Source of the DNA: Candidatus Dormiibacterota bacterium
GTDB taxonomy: Bacteria; Chloroflexota; Dormibacteria; Dormibacterales; Dormibacteraceae
Reading direction: 5' to 3'
NCBI GenBank assembly: GCA_003139695.1
Contig: PLJM01000012.1
Location: forward strand, 124,001-188,000
DNA: 64,000 nt
Of the stretch, positions 58,214-64,000 are shown piece after piece. A program made the position numbers and the translations under genes. Numbering within the stretch: position 1 is the first letter of the stretch; each line of letters begins with the position of its first letter. Under the pieces are notes generated by a model that was given only the letters and a program-made list of their open reading frames with translations, searched no databases and was not told where the DNA came from.

Positions 58214-59110
58214 GTGGGTGAAGGCGCCGCAGCCGAGCTGATCGATGCGACCAAGAACTATGGGAGCCTCCAGGCGGTCAAGGGCATAAGCCTCAGCATC
58301 GGCGCCGGTGAGGTGGTCGCGATGCTTGGACCAAACGGCGCGGGCAAGACGACCTCCATCAGCTTGATGCTCGGTTTGCGGAAGCCAACATCCGGCTCAG
58401 CAAGGTTGTTCGGAATGAAACCGACCGACAGGCGGGCGCGCAGCCGCACCGGCGTGATGCTGCAGGAGTCGGGCGTCCCGCAGGTGCTGAAGGTAAGCGA
58501 GATGATCGACCTTTTCCGCTCGTACTACCCATCACCGATGCCAACCGCACGGGTCATTGAGCTCGCCGGGCTCGAGGAGAAGGCCCAGTCGCAGAACAAG
58601 GATCTGTCCGGCGGTCAGCGCCAGCGCCTGTACTTCGCCCTGGCCATCTGCGGTGACCCGGACCTCATATTCCTTGACGAGCCGACGGTCGGGCTCGATG
58701 TGGAGTCAAGAAGAAGCTTCATCCAGAGCATCAAGGGTTTCATCGCGAGCGGAAAGACCATAGTGCTGACCACCCACAATCTGGACGAGGCCGACGAGTT
58801 GGCGAGGCGCGTGGTCGTGATCGATCACGGCTTGATCATCGCGGACGCCAGCCCGGACGAGATCAAGGCCAAGGTCATAGGCAGGAGGGTCAGCTTCACG
58901 AGCGGGAAGCCCTTGACTCAGACCGACTTCGATGGCCTGCCGGTCATGCACTCAGAGATCCAGGGCTCGCACTATGTGCTTGTCACCAGCGAACCCGAGG
59001 CTCTTTTGCGCGAGCTGTTTCGGCGGGGCACTGACATTCGCGACCTGGAGGTCGCGGGCGCCGGTCTCGAAGAGGCATTCCTCTCGCTCACAGGTAATAG
59101 GGACAGATGA
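58214..59110 (+). CDS. ABC transporter ATP-binding protein
   Basis: 298 aa. Walker A is MLGPNGAGKTTS (~37-48), signature KDLSGGQRQRLYFALAI, Walker B LIFLDEPTVGLDVE, H-loop LTTHNLDEADE. The C-terminal ~75 residues (GRRVSFTSGKPLTQTDF onward) are like those of DrrA/NodI-type exporters. The gene is coupled by ATGA to its permease. Substrate unknown; drug or lipid export is typical of this branch. Confidence 0.9.
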   Translation: MGEGAAAELIDATKNYGSLQAVKGISLSIGAGEVVAMLGPNGAGKTTSISLMLGLRKPTSGSARLFGMKPTDRRARSRTGVMLQESGVPQVLKVSEMIDLFRSYYPSPMPTARVIELAGLEEKAQSQNKDLSGGQRQRLYFALAICGDPDLIFLDEPTVGLDVESRRSFIQSIKGFIASGKTIVLTTHNLDEADELARRVVVIDHGLIIADASPDEIKAKVIGRRVSFTSGKPLTQTDFDGLPVMHSEIQGSHYVLVTSEPEALLRELFRRGTDIRDLEVAGAGLEEAFLSLTGNRDR

Positions 59111-59883
59111 CCGCGAGCTACCCGCGAATGCTGTGGATGCAGTTCCTGGCAGAGTTCCGGAAATTCTGGCGTGTGCCGGCATTCGCTTTCTTCAGCCTCG
59201 CCCTGCCGCTGATCATCTTCATTTTCTTCGGCCTGCGCGACCCGACCTCGCCGTACGCCCCGGGCGCGATCGTCACGACCGGCGCGTACGTGATGGCATC
59301 GATGGCGGCGTACACCGTCGGCAACGTCATGGTCTTCTCGTTCGGTATCGGAGTGGCGGTGGAGCGCGGGCAGAAGCAAGACCTCCTGCTCAGGGCCAGC
59401 CCACTGCCACCTGCCATCTACCTGCTGGCAAAGGTCCTCAACGCGCTCGTCTTCTCGCTGCTCGCGATGACAGTGCTCTTCGTGTTCGCGCACTTTGCAG
59501 CCAGCGTCAACTTGAGTGCCACCGCCTGGGTGAGCCTTGCCGGACGTTTGCTGCTGGGCTCCCTGGCTTTCATCATGCTCGGCTTCGGGCTGGGCTACCT
59601 TGCTGGTCCCAACTCAGCTCCCGCCGTGGTCAACGTGATCTATTTGCCGATCGCGTTCGGATCAGGCATTTTCATACCGACCCAGTTCCTGCCTGACTTC
59701 ATCCGCTGGTTGTCCCCCTACCTGCCTCTGTCTCCATTCGCCCAGCTCGCCTGGTCCGTGCTCGGTATAAAAACGGATCGGTCCGTGGAGTCCAACTTCG
59801 CTCTGCTCGGCGTTTACACAATCGCCTTTTTCCTCTTGGCCTTATGGGCCTACCGCCGCGACACGTCGATCAAGTTCACCTAG
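59107..59883 (+). CDS. ABC-2 type transporter permease
   Basis: 258 aa with six membrane helices at about 22-42, 58-80, 105-130, 135-160, 165-190 and 228-248, and the N-terminal amphipathic stretch MLWMQFLAEFRKFWRVPAF. This is the DrrB/NodJ-like architecture. It forms the membrane half of the exporter with the ATPase upstream. Its last 8 bp overlap the convergent PfkB-type kinase gene. Confidence 0.87.
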   Translation: MTASYPRMLWMQFLAEFRKFWRVPAFAFFSLALPLIIFIFFGLRDPTSPYAPGAIVTTGAYVMASMAAYTVGNVMVFSFGIGVAVERGQKQDLLLRASPLPPAIYLLAKVLNALVFSLLAMTVLFVFAHFAASVNLSATAWVSLAGRLLLGSLAFIMLGFGLGYLAGPNSAPAVVNVIYLPIAFGSGIFIPTQFLPDFIRWLSPYLPLSPFAQLAWSVLGIKTDRSVESNFALLGVYTIAFFLLALWAYRRDTSIKFT

Positions 59884-60838
59884 CCGGACCCCAGAACGCG
59901 TCATCGAGCGCCACACCGAAGGCGGCCTGGTGGCGCTCAGAGAACTCCGCGAACGTGTATGAGTGCTCGACTGTGCCCACCTGCTCGACTGCGTAGGTCG
60001 CGGCCAGCGAGGCCACCCTACCCGCATGATCGAGCTCCAGGCCGCGTAGCAGGCCGGCGACCAGACCGGCGCGGTATGCGTCGCCAGCGCCGGTGGGATC
60101 CGACTCTCGACGCGCCGGCGCGGGTGGAATGTCAACCACTCCTGCTTTCGTCGCAATCCGGGAGCCCTCGCGTCCAAGCGTCGTCACCACGATCTCGGCC
60201 AGCTCCATCAACCCATCCATCGTGCGACCGGTACGCTGCATGATCAGCTCGAGCTCGTAGTCGTTGCCGATGAGGATCCAAGCCCCCCTGGTTCCTTCGG
60301 TGACGTCCTCGGCCGAAAGCCTTGGCAGCTGGTGGGCCGGATCGAAGACGAAAGGCAGACCCTTCTCGCGGCACTCTTTGACGAGCCTCATCATCGCGGC
60401 GGGATCGTTCGGCCCGACTATCACCGCCTCTGCGCCGGGCGGGGCGTCATCCAGCCCAAGGATTGCTGCGCGGCCCATCGCGCCGCCGTAATAGCCGGTC
60501 AGCTGGTTGTCGTCCAGGTCCGTCGTCGTGAAGCCTGTGGCTGTGATCTCGCCTTCAAGCAACCTCAAGCCGTGACAGTCGACACCTCGCGCGACCAACC
60601 AGTCGCGGTACTCGGTGGCATCGGCGCCGGCGGTCGCCAGCACTGCCGCGGAGTAGCCGAGGAGGGTGAGGTTGTACGCATAGTTCCCGGCAACGCCACC
60701 GCGATGCTTGCGCAGGTCGTCGACGAGGAAGCTAAGGTTCAGGATGTGCGCCTTGTCGGCGAGGATGTGGTCTTTGAAATGCCCCTTGAAGCTGAGGATG
60801 TAGTCATATGCAATCGACCCGGTGCAGACCACGCTCAC
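59876..60838 (-). CDS. PfkB-family carbohydrate/nucleoside kinase
   Basis: 320 aa. The ATP-anion-hole motif is DPTGAGDAYRAGLVAGLL with the catalytic Asp, and the N-terminal GGVAGNYAYNLTLLG binds substrate. SIAYDYILSFKGHFKDHIL resembles the adenosine/ribokinase-like start. Adenosine, ribose or another sugar could be the acceptor. The start is GTG, with TAGCCT seven bases upstream. Confidence 0.88.
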   Translation of the reverse strand: MSVVCTGSIAYDYILSFKGHFKDHILADKAHILNLSFLVDDLRKHRGGVAGNYAYNLTLLGYSAAVLATAGADATEYRDWLVARGVDCHGLRLLEGEITATGFTTTDLDDNQLTGYYGGAMGRAAILGLDDAPPGAEAVIVGPNDPAAMMRLVKECREKGLPFVFDPAHQLPRLSAEDVTEGTRGAWILIGNDYELELIMQRTGRTMDGLMELAEIVVTTLGREGSRIATKAGVVDIPPAPARRESDPTGAGDAYRAGLVAGLLRGLELDHAGRVASLAATYAVEQVGTVEHSYTFAEFSERHQAAFGVALDDAFWGPAR

Positions 60839-60884
60839 GGTCGGAAGGCTAGCTGAACGGCAGATCTTCGATCCCCCTTTATGA

Positions 60885-61034
60885 GAGGGGACCCGGATGG
60901 TCCCCCCTCATCGGCGGGCGCTGCGCGCGCGCCTGCTCCTCCTCCGGTATATCGATGGGATCAATTGAAGACCAGATCTCTGGCTGCGATTTGGCAGTGT
61001 TTGGAAACAAAGTCATGGCCGGGGGGCCCCGGCC
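60885..61034 (+). repeat. Possible diverged relative of the two-hairpin element
   Basis: In this otherwise empty ~220-bp stretch, a hairpin GAGGGGACC-cggat-GGTCCCCCCTC (60885-60909, one extra C) is followed by GTGTTTGGAAA and a palindrome GGCCGGGG-GG-CCCCGGCC (61017-61034). Order and motifs recall copies A-D, but spacing is longer and it does not follow a stop codon, so membership is doubtful. Confidence 0.25.
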
Positions 61035-61058
61035 AACCTTGCAACGCTAGTGCTGACT

Positions 61059-61086
61059 AAAAAAAGGGCGCCACTGTGGCGCCCTT
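61059..61086 (-). terminator. Intrinsic terminator of the basic helix-rich protein gene
   Basis: On the minus strand, AAGGGCGCCA-cag-TGGCGCCCTT is followed by TTTTT, giving a ten-pair stem and a run of seven T in all. It lies 20 bp after the stop at 61106. This is the clearest intrinsic terminator in the window. Confidence 0.85.
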
Positions 61087-61105
61087 CCAGTCGTGTTGTT
61101 TGTGA

Positions 61106-61705
61106 TTAAGCGGCGCGGCGACGAGCTGCGGTGCGGCGGACGCGACGGGCCCTGGTCGAAGTCTTGGTCGCAACCGACTTCTTAACCGTCGGCGCGTGCC
61201 TGAGCTCGGTCGCGTGCTCCATCCGGCTCGCGGCCTTGGCGATCGTCTTGAACGAACCGTTGAACAATCGCAGGGTGCGCTTGGCGACACCGCCAACGAC
61301 ATCGCGGCGGCGGGCCTGAAGCTTCACGAGCTCGAATCCCTTGATGACGACCTTCTCAGGCAGCTTGCCGTTGACTTCGACACCGAGCACTGTGATGTGC
61401 TCCGGCATGAGGTCGTTGGCAACCTTCTCAGCCTGCTTTGCGGCATTGGTAAACCTGGCGTTGATGTTCTTGGCGACGTCCTTGGCGGGCGCCGTCGCGG
61501 CGTTCAGCCGGGCGTTGAAGCGGCGGTTGACCTTACGCGCGGCGGGCGTGCCCTTGCGCTCTAGTCCCTTCACCTGCTTGCGCGCCGTCCCCATCGGGTC
61601 TGACGCGACTTCGCGAACTGTCTGGGCGGCGCCGAAGGCGACCTCCGCGACAGTGGTGGCCGTCTCACCGGCCGAGTCTGCGATCTGGTCGAGTTCTGTA
61701 GTCAT
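61106..61705 (-). CDS. Basic, helix-rich protein of unknown function (phasin- or nucleoid-protein-like)
   Basis: 199 aa from ATG 61705, behind an AAGGAGAAG ribosome binding site and a strong promoter. Residues ~1-100 are Ala/Val-rich amphipathic helices (ETATTVAEVAFGAAQTVREV, then NRRFNARLNAATAPAKDVAK), like phasins or LEA-type proteins. A short more ordered part follows (ITVLGVEVNGKLPEKVVIKG). The tail is a Lys/Arg/Ala/Thr-rich disordered segment (KKSVATKTSTRARRVRRTAA), as in histone-H1-like bacterial proteins. It may bind DNA or coat granules. The consensus promoter and strong terminator suggest abundant, regulated expression. Confidence 0.6.
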   Translation of the reverse strand: MTTELDQIADSAGETATTVAEVAFGAAQTVREVASDPMGTARKQVKGLERKGTPAARKVNRRFNARLNAATAPAKDVAKNINARFTNAAKQAEKVANDLMPEHITVLGVEVNGKLPEKVVIKGFELVKLQARRRDVVGGVAKRTLRLFNGSFKTIAKAASRMEHATELRHAPTVKKSVATKTSTRARRVRRTAARRRAA

Positions 61706-61727
61706 CTCTTTCTTCTCCTTATATTGA

Positions 61728-61768
61728 TTGACGCAACGCATCATAACGCATTGCGTCAACCGTGTCAA
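61728..61768 (-). promoter_or_regulatory. Consensus promoter covered by a palindromic operator
   Basis: On the minus strand TTGACA (61763-61768), a 17-bp spacer and TATGAT (61740-61745) form a near-ideal sigma-70 promoter. A 32-bp inverted repeat with perfect 9-base arms TTGACGCAA / TTGCGTCAA (61728-61759) covers the -10 box and most of the spacer, the position expected for repressor binding. The leader is about 28 nt. Confidence 0.75.
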
Positions 61769-62082
61769 GGGCCGGTCCTGAGGCGCTCGATGAGCTCGGA
61801 CGCGCGCGGCCCGAAAACGTCGTAGTGCGCGACCCTTCTTCGCTTCTCCGGCTGTATCCACTCCGGCCGCAGTTCATGGTGGCGTCCCCATTCCTCGAGC
61901 ACAGGACGCAATCCAATGATGTGCAGAAACGGGCGCTCGCGCATCATGCCCCGGATCATCGAGCCGTGGTAATGGTCGAAGTTGCGATGGACCGCGATGC
62001 CGCCGGCTTCGGCAAAAGTAATCGCCTCCCTGATCTGGCGACGCTCGAAGTATTGCTCTCTAAGCGGCGATGTGCCGGTCAC
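61765..62082 (-). CDS. Small hypothetical protein coupled to the helicase gene
   Basis: 105 aa from a GTG that overlaps the helicase stop (GTGA). It is charged and His-rich, reading REQYFERRQIREAITFAEAG, then GIAVHRNFDHYHGSMIRGMM, then LRPVLEEWGRHHELRPEWIQ, and ends ASELIERLRTGP. Composition and coupling support a real gene; the longer frame upstream of the GTG is helicase sequence in another frame. No family is recognised. The HxNxDHxH-like cluster hints at metal binding. Confidence 0.6.
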   Translation of the reverse strand: MTGTSPLREQYFERRQIREAITFAEAGGIAVHRNFDHYHGSMIRGMMRERPFLHIIGLRPVLEEWGRHHELRPEWIQPEKRRRVAHYDVFGPRASELIERLRTGP

Positions 62083-64000
62083 GTCCGCGCGGCTGGAACC
62101 GGAAGGCGCGCGTCGGCGCAGATCGGCTTGAAAGCGCACAGGGTGCAGGGTCGTTCCGCATGTTCCGGGCCGAGCGCAAAGTCGCCGGCCGTGATGCGCG
62201 ACGTGGCTTCCGCGATCCTGGCCTCCACCGCACTGTCGTCGGGAGCGACCTCGATCAGCTGCCCGCGGCGAATGTCGAAGAGAACGAGCCGAGGCTCCCG
62301 GCCTCCCGGCAGCAGCCCTCGACGAGCTGCCAACCCGTACAGCCTGAGCTGCGTCGAGTACGCCTCGATCAACCTCGCGTCGAGGGTCGCGTTGGTCTTG
62401 TAGTCGACAAGGGTCGGCCGGCCGTCGAGCTCGCAGACGCGATCGACGAATCCGCGGACCCGCGCCTGGCCGACACGAAGGTTGAACTCGAGCTCGACGC
62501 CAAGCGTGGGCGCGGCTGCTAGAGGGTGTGAGAGGTAGCGTGCCAGCATTTCTATTCCGGCTTGCGGGCCACGGTAGATGCCGAGCAGGTCGCCGCCGCC
62601 CGCATGCCAGGCCGCCAGCGCGGCGTGGACCGATGCGCCAAGCTCGCTGGATCCAGACGCCCGCACGAATGCCGGCAGCATGTCGTCGGGCGGAGCGGGC
62701 ACGCCCCAGACCTGGCTGAATCGGTATCGGACGGGACAGACCTCGAAATCGTGGAGCTGCGAGAAGCTCAGCTCGATGTCGCGATGTGGTCCAGAGCGCA
62801 CCGCCTCGTCGCGCGGACGAATGTGCTGCCACCTCTCGAGGACTGCCTCCACCACTGCGGGGCCGTCCGCACCCGAGCCGTCAGCCGCGCGTATAACCGG
62901 CAGCTCAAGCTGCTCCGCCTCCACGACGGTCGCGGATTCGGGATGCGCGAACGCCCAACTGAGGATCTCTGCGAAATGGTCGACCTCGCCGTTCGCGCCC
63001 AGATCGACATCACGCGGGGATTGCTCTTCCCGCGTGGCGGTGACGTACAAAGCATCCTTCGTTCGTGTGATGCCGACGTAAACGATGCGCCTGCGCTCGC
63101 CCATCGCCAGCGCTACGGCCGGCGTTCCGGGAGATGTCTCTTTAAAGCGCGGGTGCTTATCGCCTCGCCAGTTCTTCATCACGAAGCCGAGGTTGTCGGG
63201 GTCGAAGAAAAGGCGCTCCGTATCGCGGGGTCGCGGTGGTCGCAGATTGACCAGGAATACAACTGGAAACTCCAGGCCCTTCGCCGAATGCACCGTCAGC
63301 AGCGAAACCGCGTCGGTGGTGGCCGACTCCTCTGCCGCTTCGCCCACTGGTAGCTCGGCATCGATCACCTGGTCCAGGTGGCGCACGAAGTCGCCGATGC
63401 CCGCGAGCGCGAGGTCGCGCTCGAAGCGCGACGCAAGCTGAAAGACCTTGCGCAGGTTGAGCAACGCGCGCGGGCTGCCGTCTCTCTGCGCGCGGAGCTC
63501 GGCCCAGCGGAGGTATCCGGTTTCTTCGAGGAGCCGGTTGAGGATGTCGGCCACCGTCAGCGCGTCCCGCAACCCACCGAGTCGATCGGTCAGCTCAACC
63601 AGGCGCATGGCCTGCGCCGCCACCTTCGCATCCATCTCGGGAAAGCCCTCGCGCCCCGACTCCTCGAAGCAATCCCGCAGACGCATGCCGCTGCGGCCGA
63701 AGCGCCGCGCTGCGAGCCGGTACATACCTTTATCTGGCAGCCTGACGATCGGCCCCTGGAGCACCCTGACGAGCGCACCGTCGTCCATCGGGTTCTCAGT
63801 CAGCCGGAGTAGCGCGAGAACGTCCTTGATCTCCTGGCGATCGAAGAAGCCTGAGCCCCCGCTGGTGAGGTAAGGGATGCCCTGGCGACGGAGCTCATCC
63901 TCGAACTCGCGTGGGAGCATGCGGATCGAATGCGCGAGTATCGCGATGTCGGAGAAGGCTCGCCCCCCAACGTTCAGCCGGCGAATCGTCTCCGCCACCG
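62079..64000 (-). CDS. UvrD-type helicase with C-terminal PD-(D/E)xK nuclease (partial; N-terminus beyond the right edge)
   Basis: At least 640 aa of the C-terminal part. Helicase motifs V and VI are visible (LLTVHSAKGLEFPVVFLV and RRRIVYVGITRTKDALYVT). The nuclease domain begins near LSFSQLHDFEVCPVRYRFSQ and includes FVDRV and LVDYKTN (Asp and Lys of the active site). One Cys in FEVCPVRYR and three in CTLCAFKPIC form the four-Cys iron-sulfur motif of AddB/AdnA-type nucleases. It belongs to RecBCD/AddAB/AdnAB-like double-strand break resection enzymes. Walker motifs would lie outside the window. Confidence 0.85.
   Translation of the reverse strand, partial: VAETIRRLNVGGRAFSDIAILAHSIRMLPREFEDELRRQGIPYLTSGGSGFFDRQEIKDVLALLRLTENPMDDGALVRVLQGPIVRLPDKGMYRLAARRFGRSGMRLRDCFEESGREGFPEMDAKVAAQAMRLVELTDRLGGLRDALTVADILNRLLEETGYLRWAELRAQRDGSPRALLNLRKVFQLASRFERDLALAGIGDFVRHLDQVIDAELPVGEAAEESATTDAVSLLTVHSAKGLEFPVVFLVNLRPPRPRDTERLFFDPDNLGFVMKNWRGDKHPRFKETSPGTPAVALAMGERRRIVYVGITRTKDALYVTATREEQSPRDVDLGANGEVDHFAEILSWAFAHPESATVVEAEQLELPVIRAADGSGADGPAVVEAVLERWQHIRPRDEAVRSGPHRDIELSFSQLHDFEVCPVRYRFSQVWGVPAPPDDMLPAFVRASGSSELGASVHAALAAWHAGGGDLLGIYRGPQAGIEMLARYLSHPLAAAPTLGVELEFNLRVGQARVRGFVDRVCELDGRPTLVDYKTNATLDARLIEAYSTQLRLYGLAARRGLLPGGREPRLVLFDIRRGQLIEVAPDDSAVEARIAEATSRITAGDFALGPEHAERPCTLCAFKPICADARLPVPAART

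Noticed and set aside
62083..62832. N-terminal extension of the 105-aa gene to a 355-aa protein
   Set aside because: The extra part is low-complexity Arg/Ala/Pro sequence read out of frame from the helicase-nuclease gene. The GTGA overlap gives a natural start at 62082.
1..64000. tRNA, rRNA, CRISPR array, insertion sequences, riboswitches
   Set aside because: I looked through the intergenic regions, nearly all under 300 bp, and saw no cloverleaf, regular spacer-repeat pattern, transposase or known riboswitch core. A tool-based search (tRNAscan-SE, Infernal/Rfam) would be needed to exclude weak cases.

Overview
The window is 64 kb of densely packed, high-G+C bacterial chromosome. Many genes start with GTG or TTG, stop/start overlaps of the ATGA or GTGA type are common, and there is almost no spare intergenic DNA. 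Several features point to a high-G+C terrabacterial lineage: a PucR-type regulator directly ahead of a fabF-acpP-fabH-fabD-fabG-accD-accA operon, an LppX/LprG-type lipoprotein next to an MFS pump, a UPF0182 membrane protein, LigD-type ligase and polymerase, a bactofilin, and what look like leaderless promoters. This could be a Dormibacterota/Chloroflexota- or Actinomycetota-like organism. The placement is inference; no rRNA or other decisive marker is present. I see no tRNA, rRNA, CRISPR array, insertion sequence or prophage.

Layout. 1-8.8 kb: an ECF sigma factor with a truncated membrane partner, a glycerophosphodiesterase, an orphan ChlI/MoxR-like AAA+ ATPase, DinB and EVE proteins, a second ECF sigma/anti-sigma pair and an ABC exporter. 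8.9-14.6 kb (minus): glutamate dehydrogenase, a ThDP enzyme, isoaspartyl peptidase and a long ThyX-family protein. 14.8-24.5 kb (mostly plus): a methyltransferase, GNAT, a FAD reductase, UPF0182, Pcm, a nuclease-like/phosphoribosyltransferase fusion, thiolase and cupin. 24.7-31.2 kb: 3-methyladenine glycosylase, a GAF-GGDEF protein, class I FBP aldolase, an MBL hydrolase, small membrane proteins and UppP. 31.2-35.4 kb (minus): an amine-oxidase-like flavoprotein and a compact set of SSB, M23 peptidase, TrbL/VirB6-like and VirB2-like genes. 35.7-44.4 kb (plus): LigD split into ligase and polymerase genes, NDH-2, the lipoprotein/MFS pair, bactofilin and a disulfide reductase-like flavoprotein. 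44.4-57.2 kb (minus): an amino-acid metabolism operon and the type II fatty-acid synthesis operon with its regulator. 57.2-64 kb: DinB, HIT, a second ABC exporter, a PfkB kinase, a basic helix-rich protein under a palindrome-covered promoter, and the end of a UvrD-type helicase-nuclease.

The least explained structure is a family of roughly 120-bp elements present at least four times (3161-3280, 8831-8952, 24557-24729, 48863-48983). Each begins within a few bases of a stop codon, lies in the same orientation as the gene it follows, and carries two conserved hairpins with compensatory changes. Other points of note are a repeated 12-base motif flanking the PucR-type regulator gene, a set of TANNNT boxes 6-8 nt ahead of start codons, the SSB/M23/TrbL/VirB2-like locus with a hairpin masking a ribosome binding site, and the nuclease-like/HPRT fusion.
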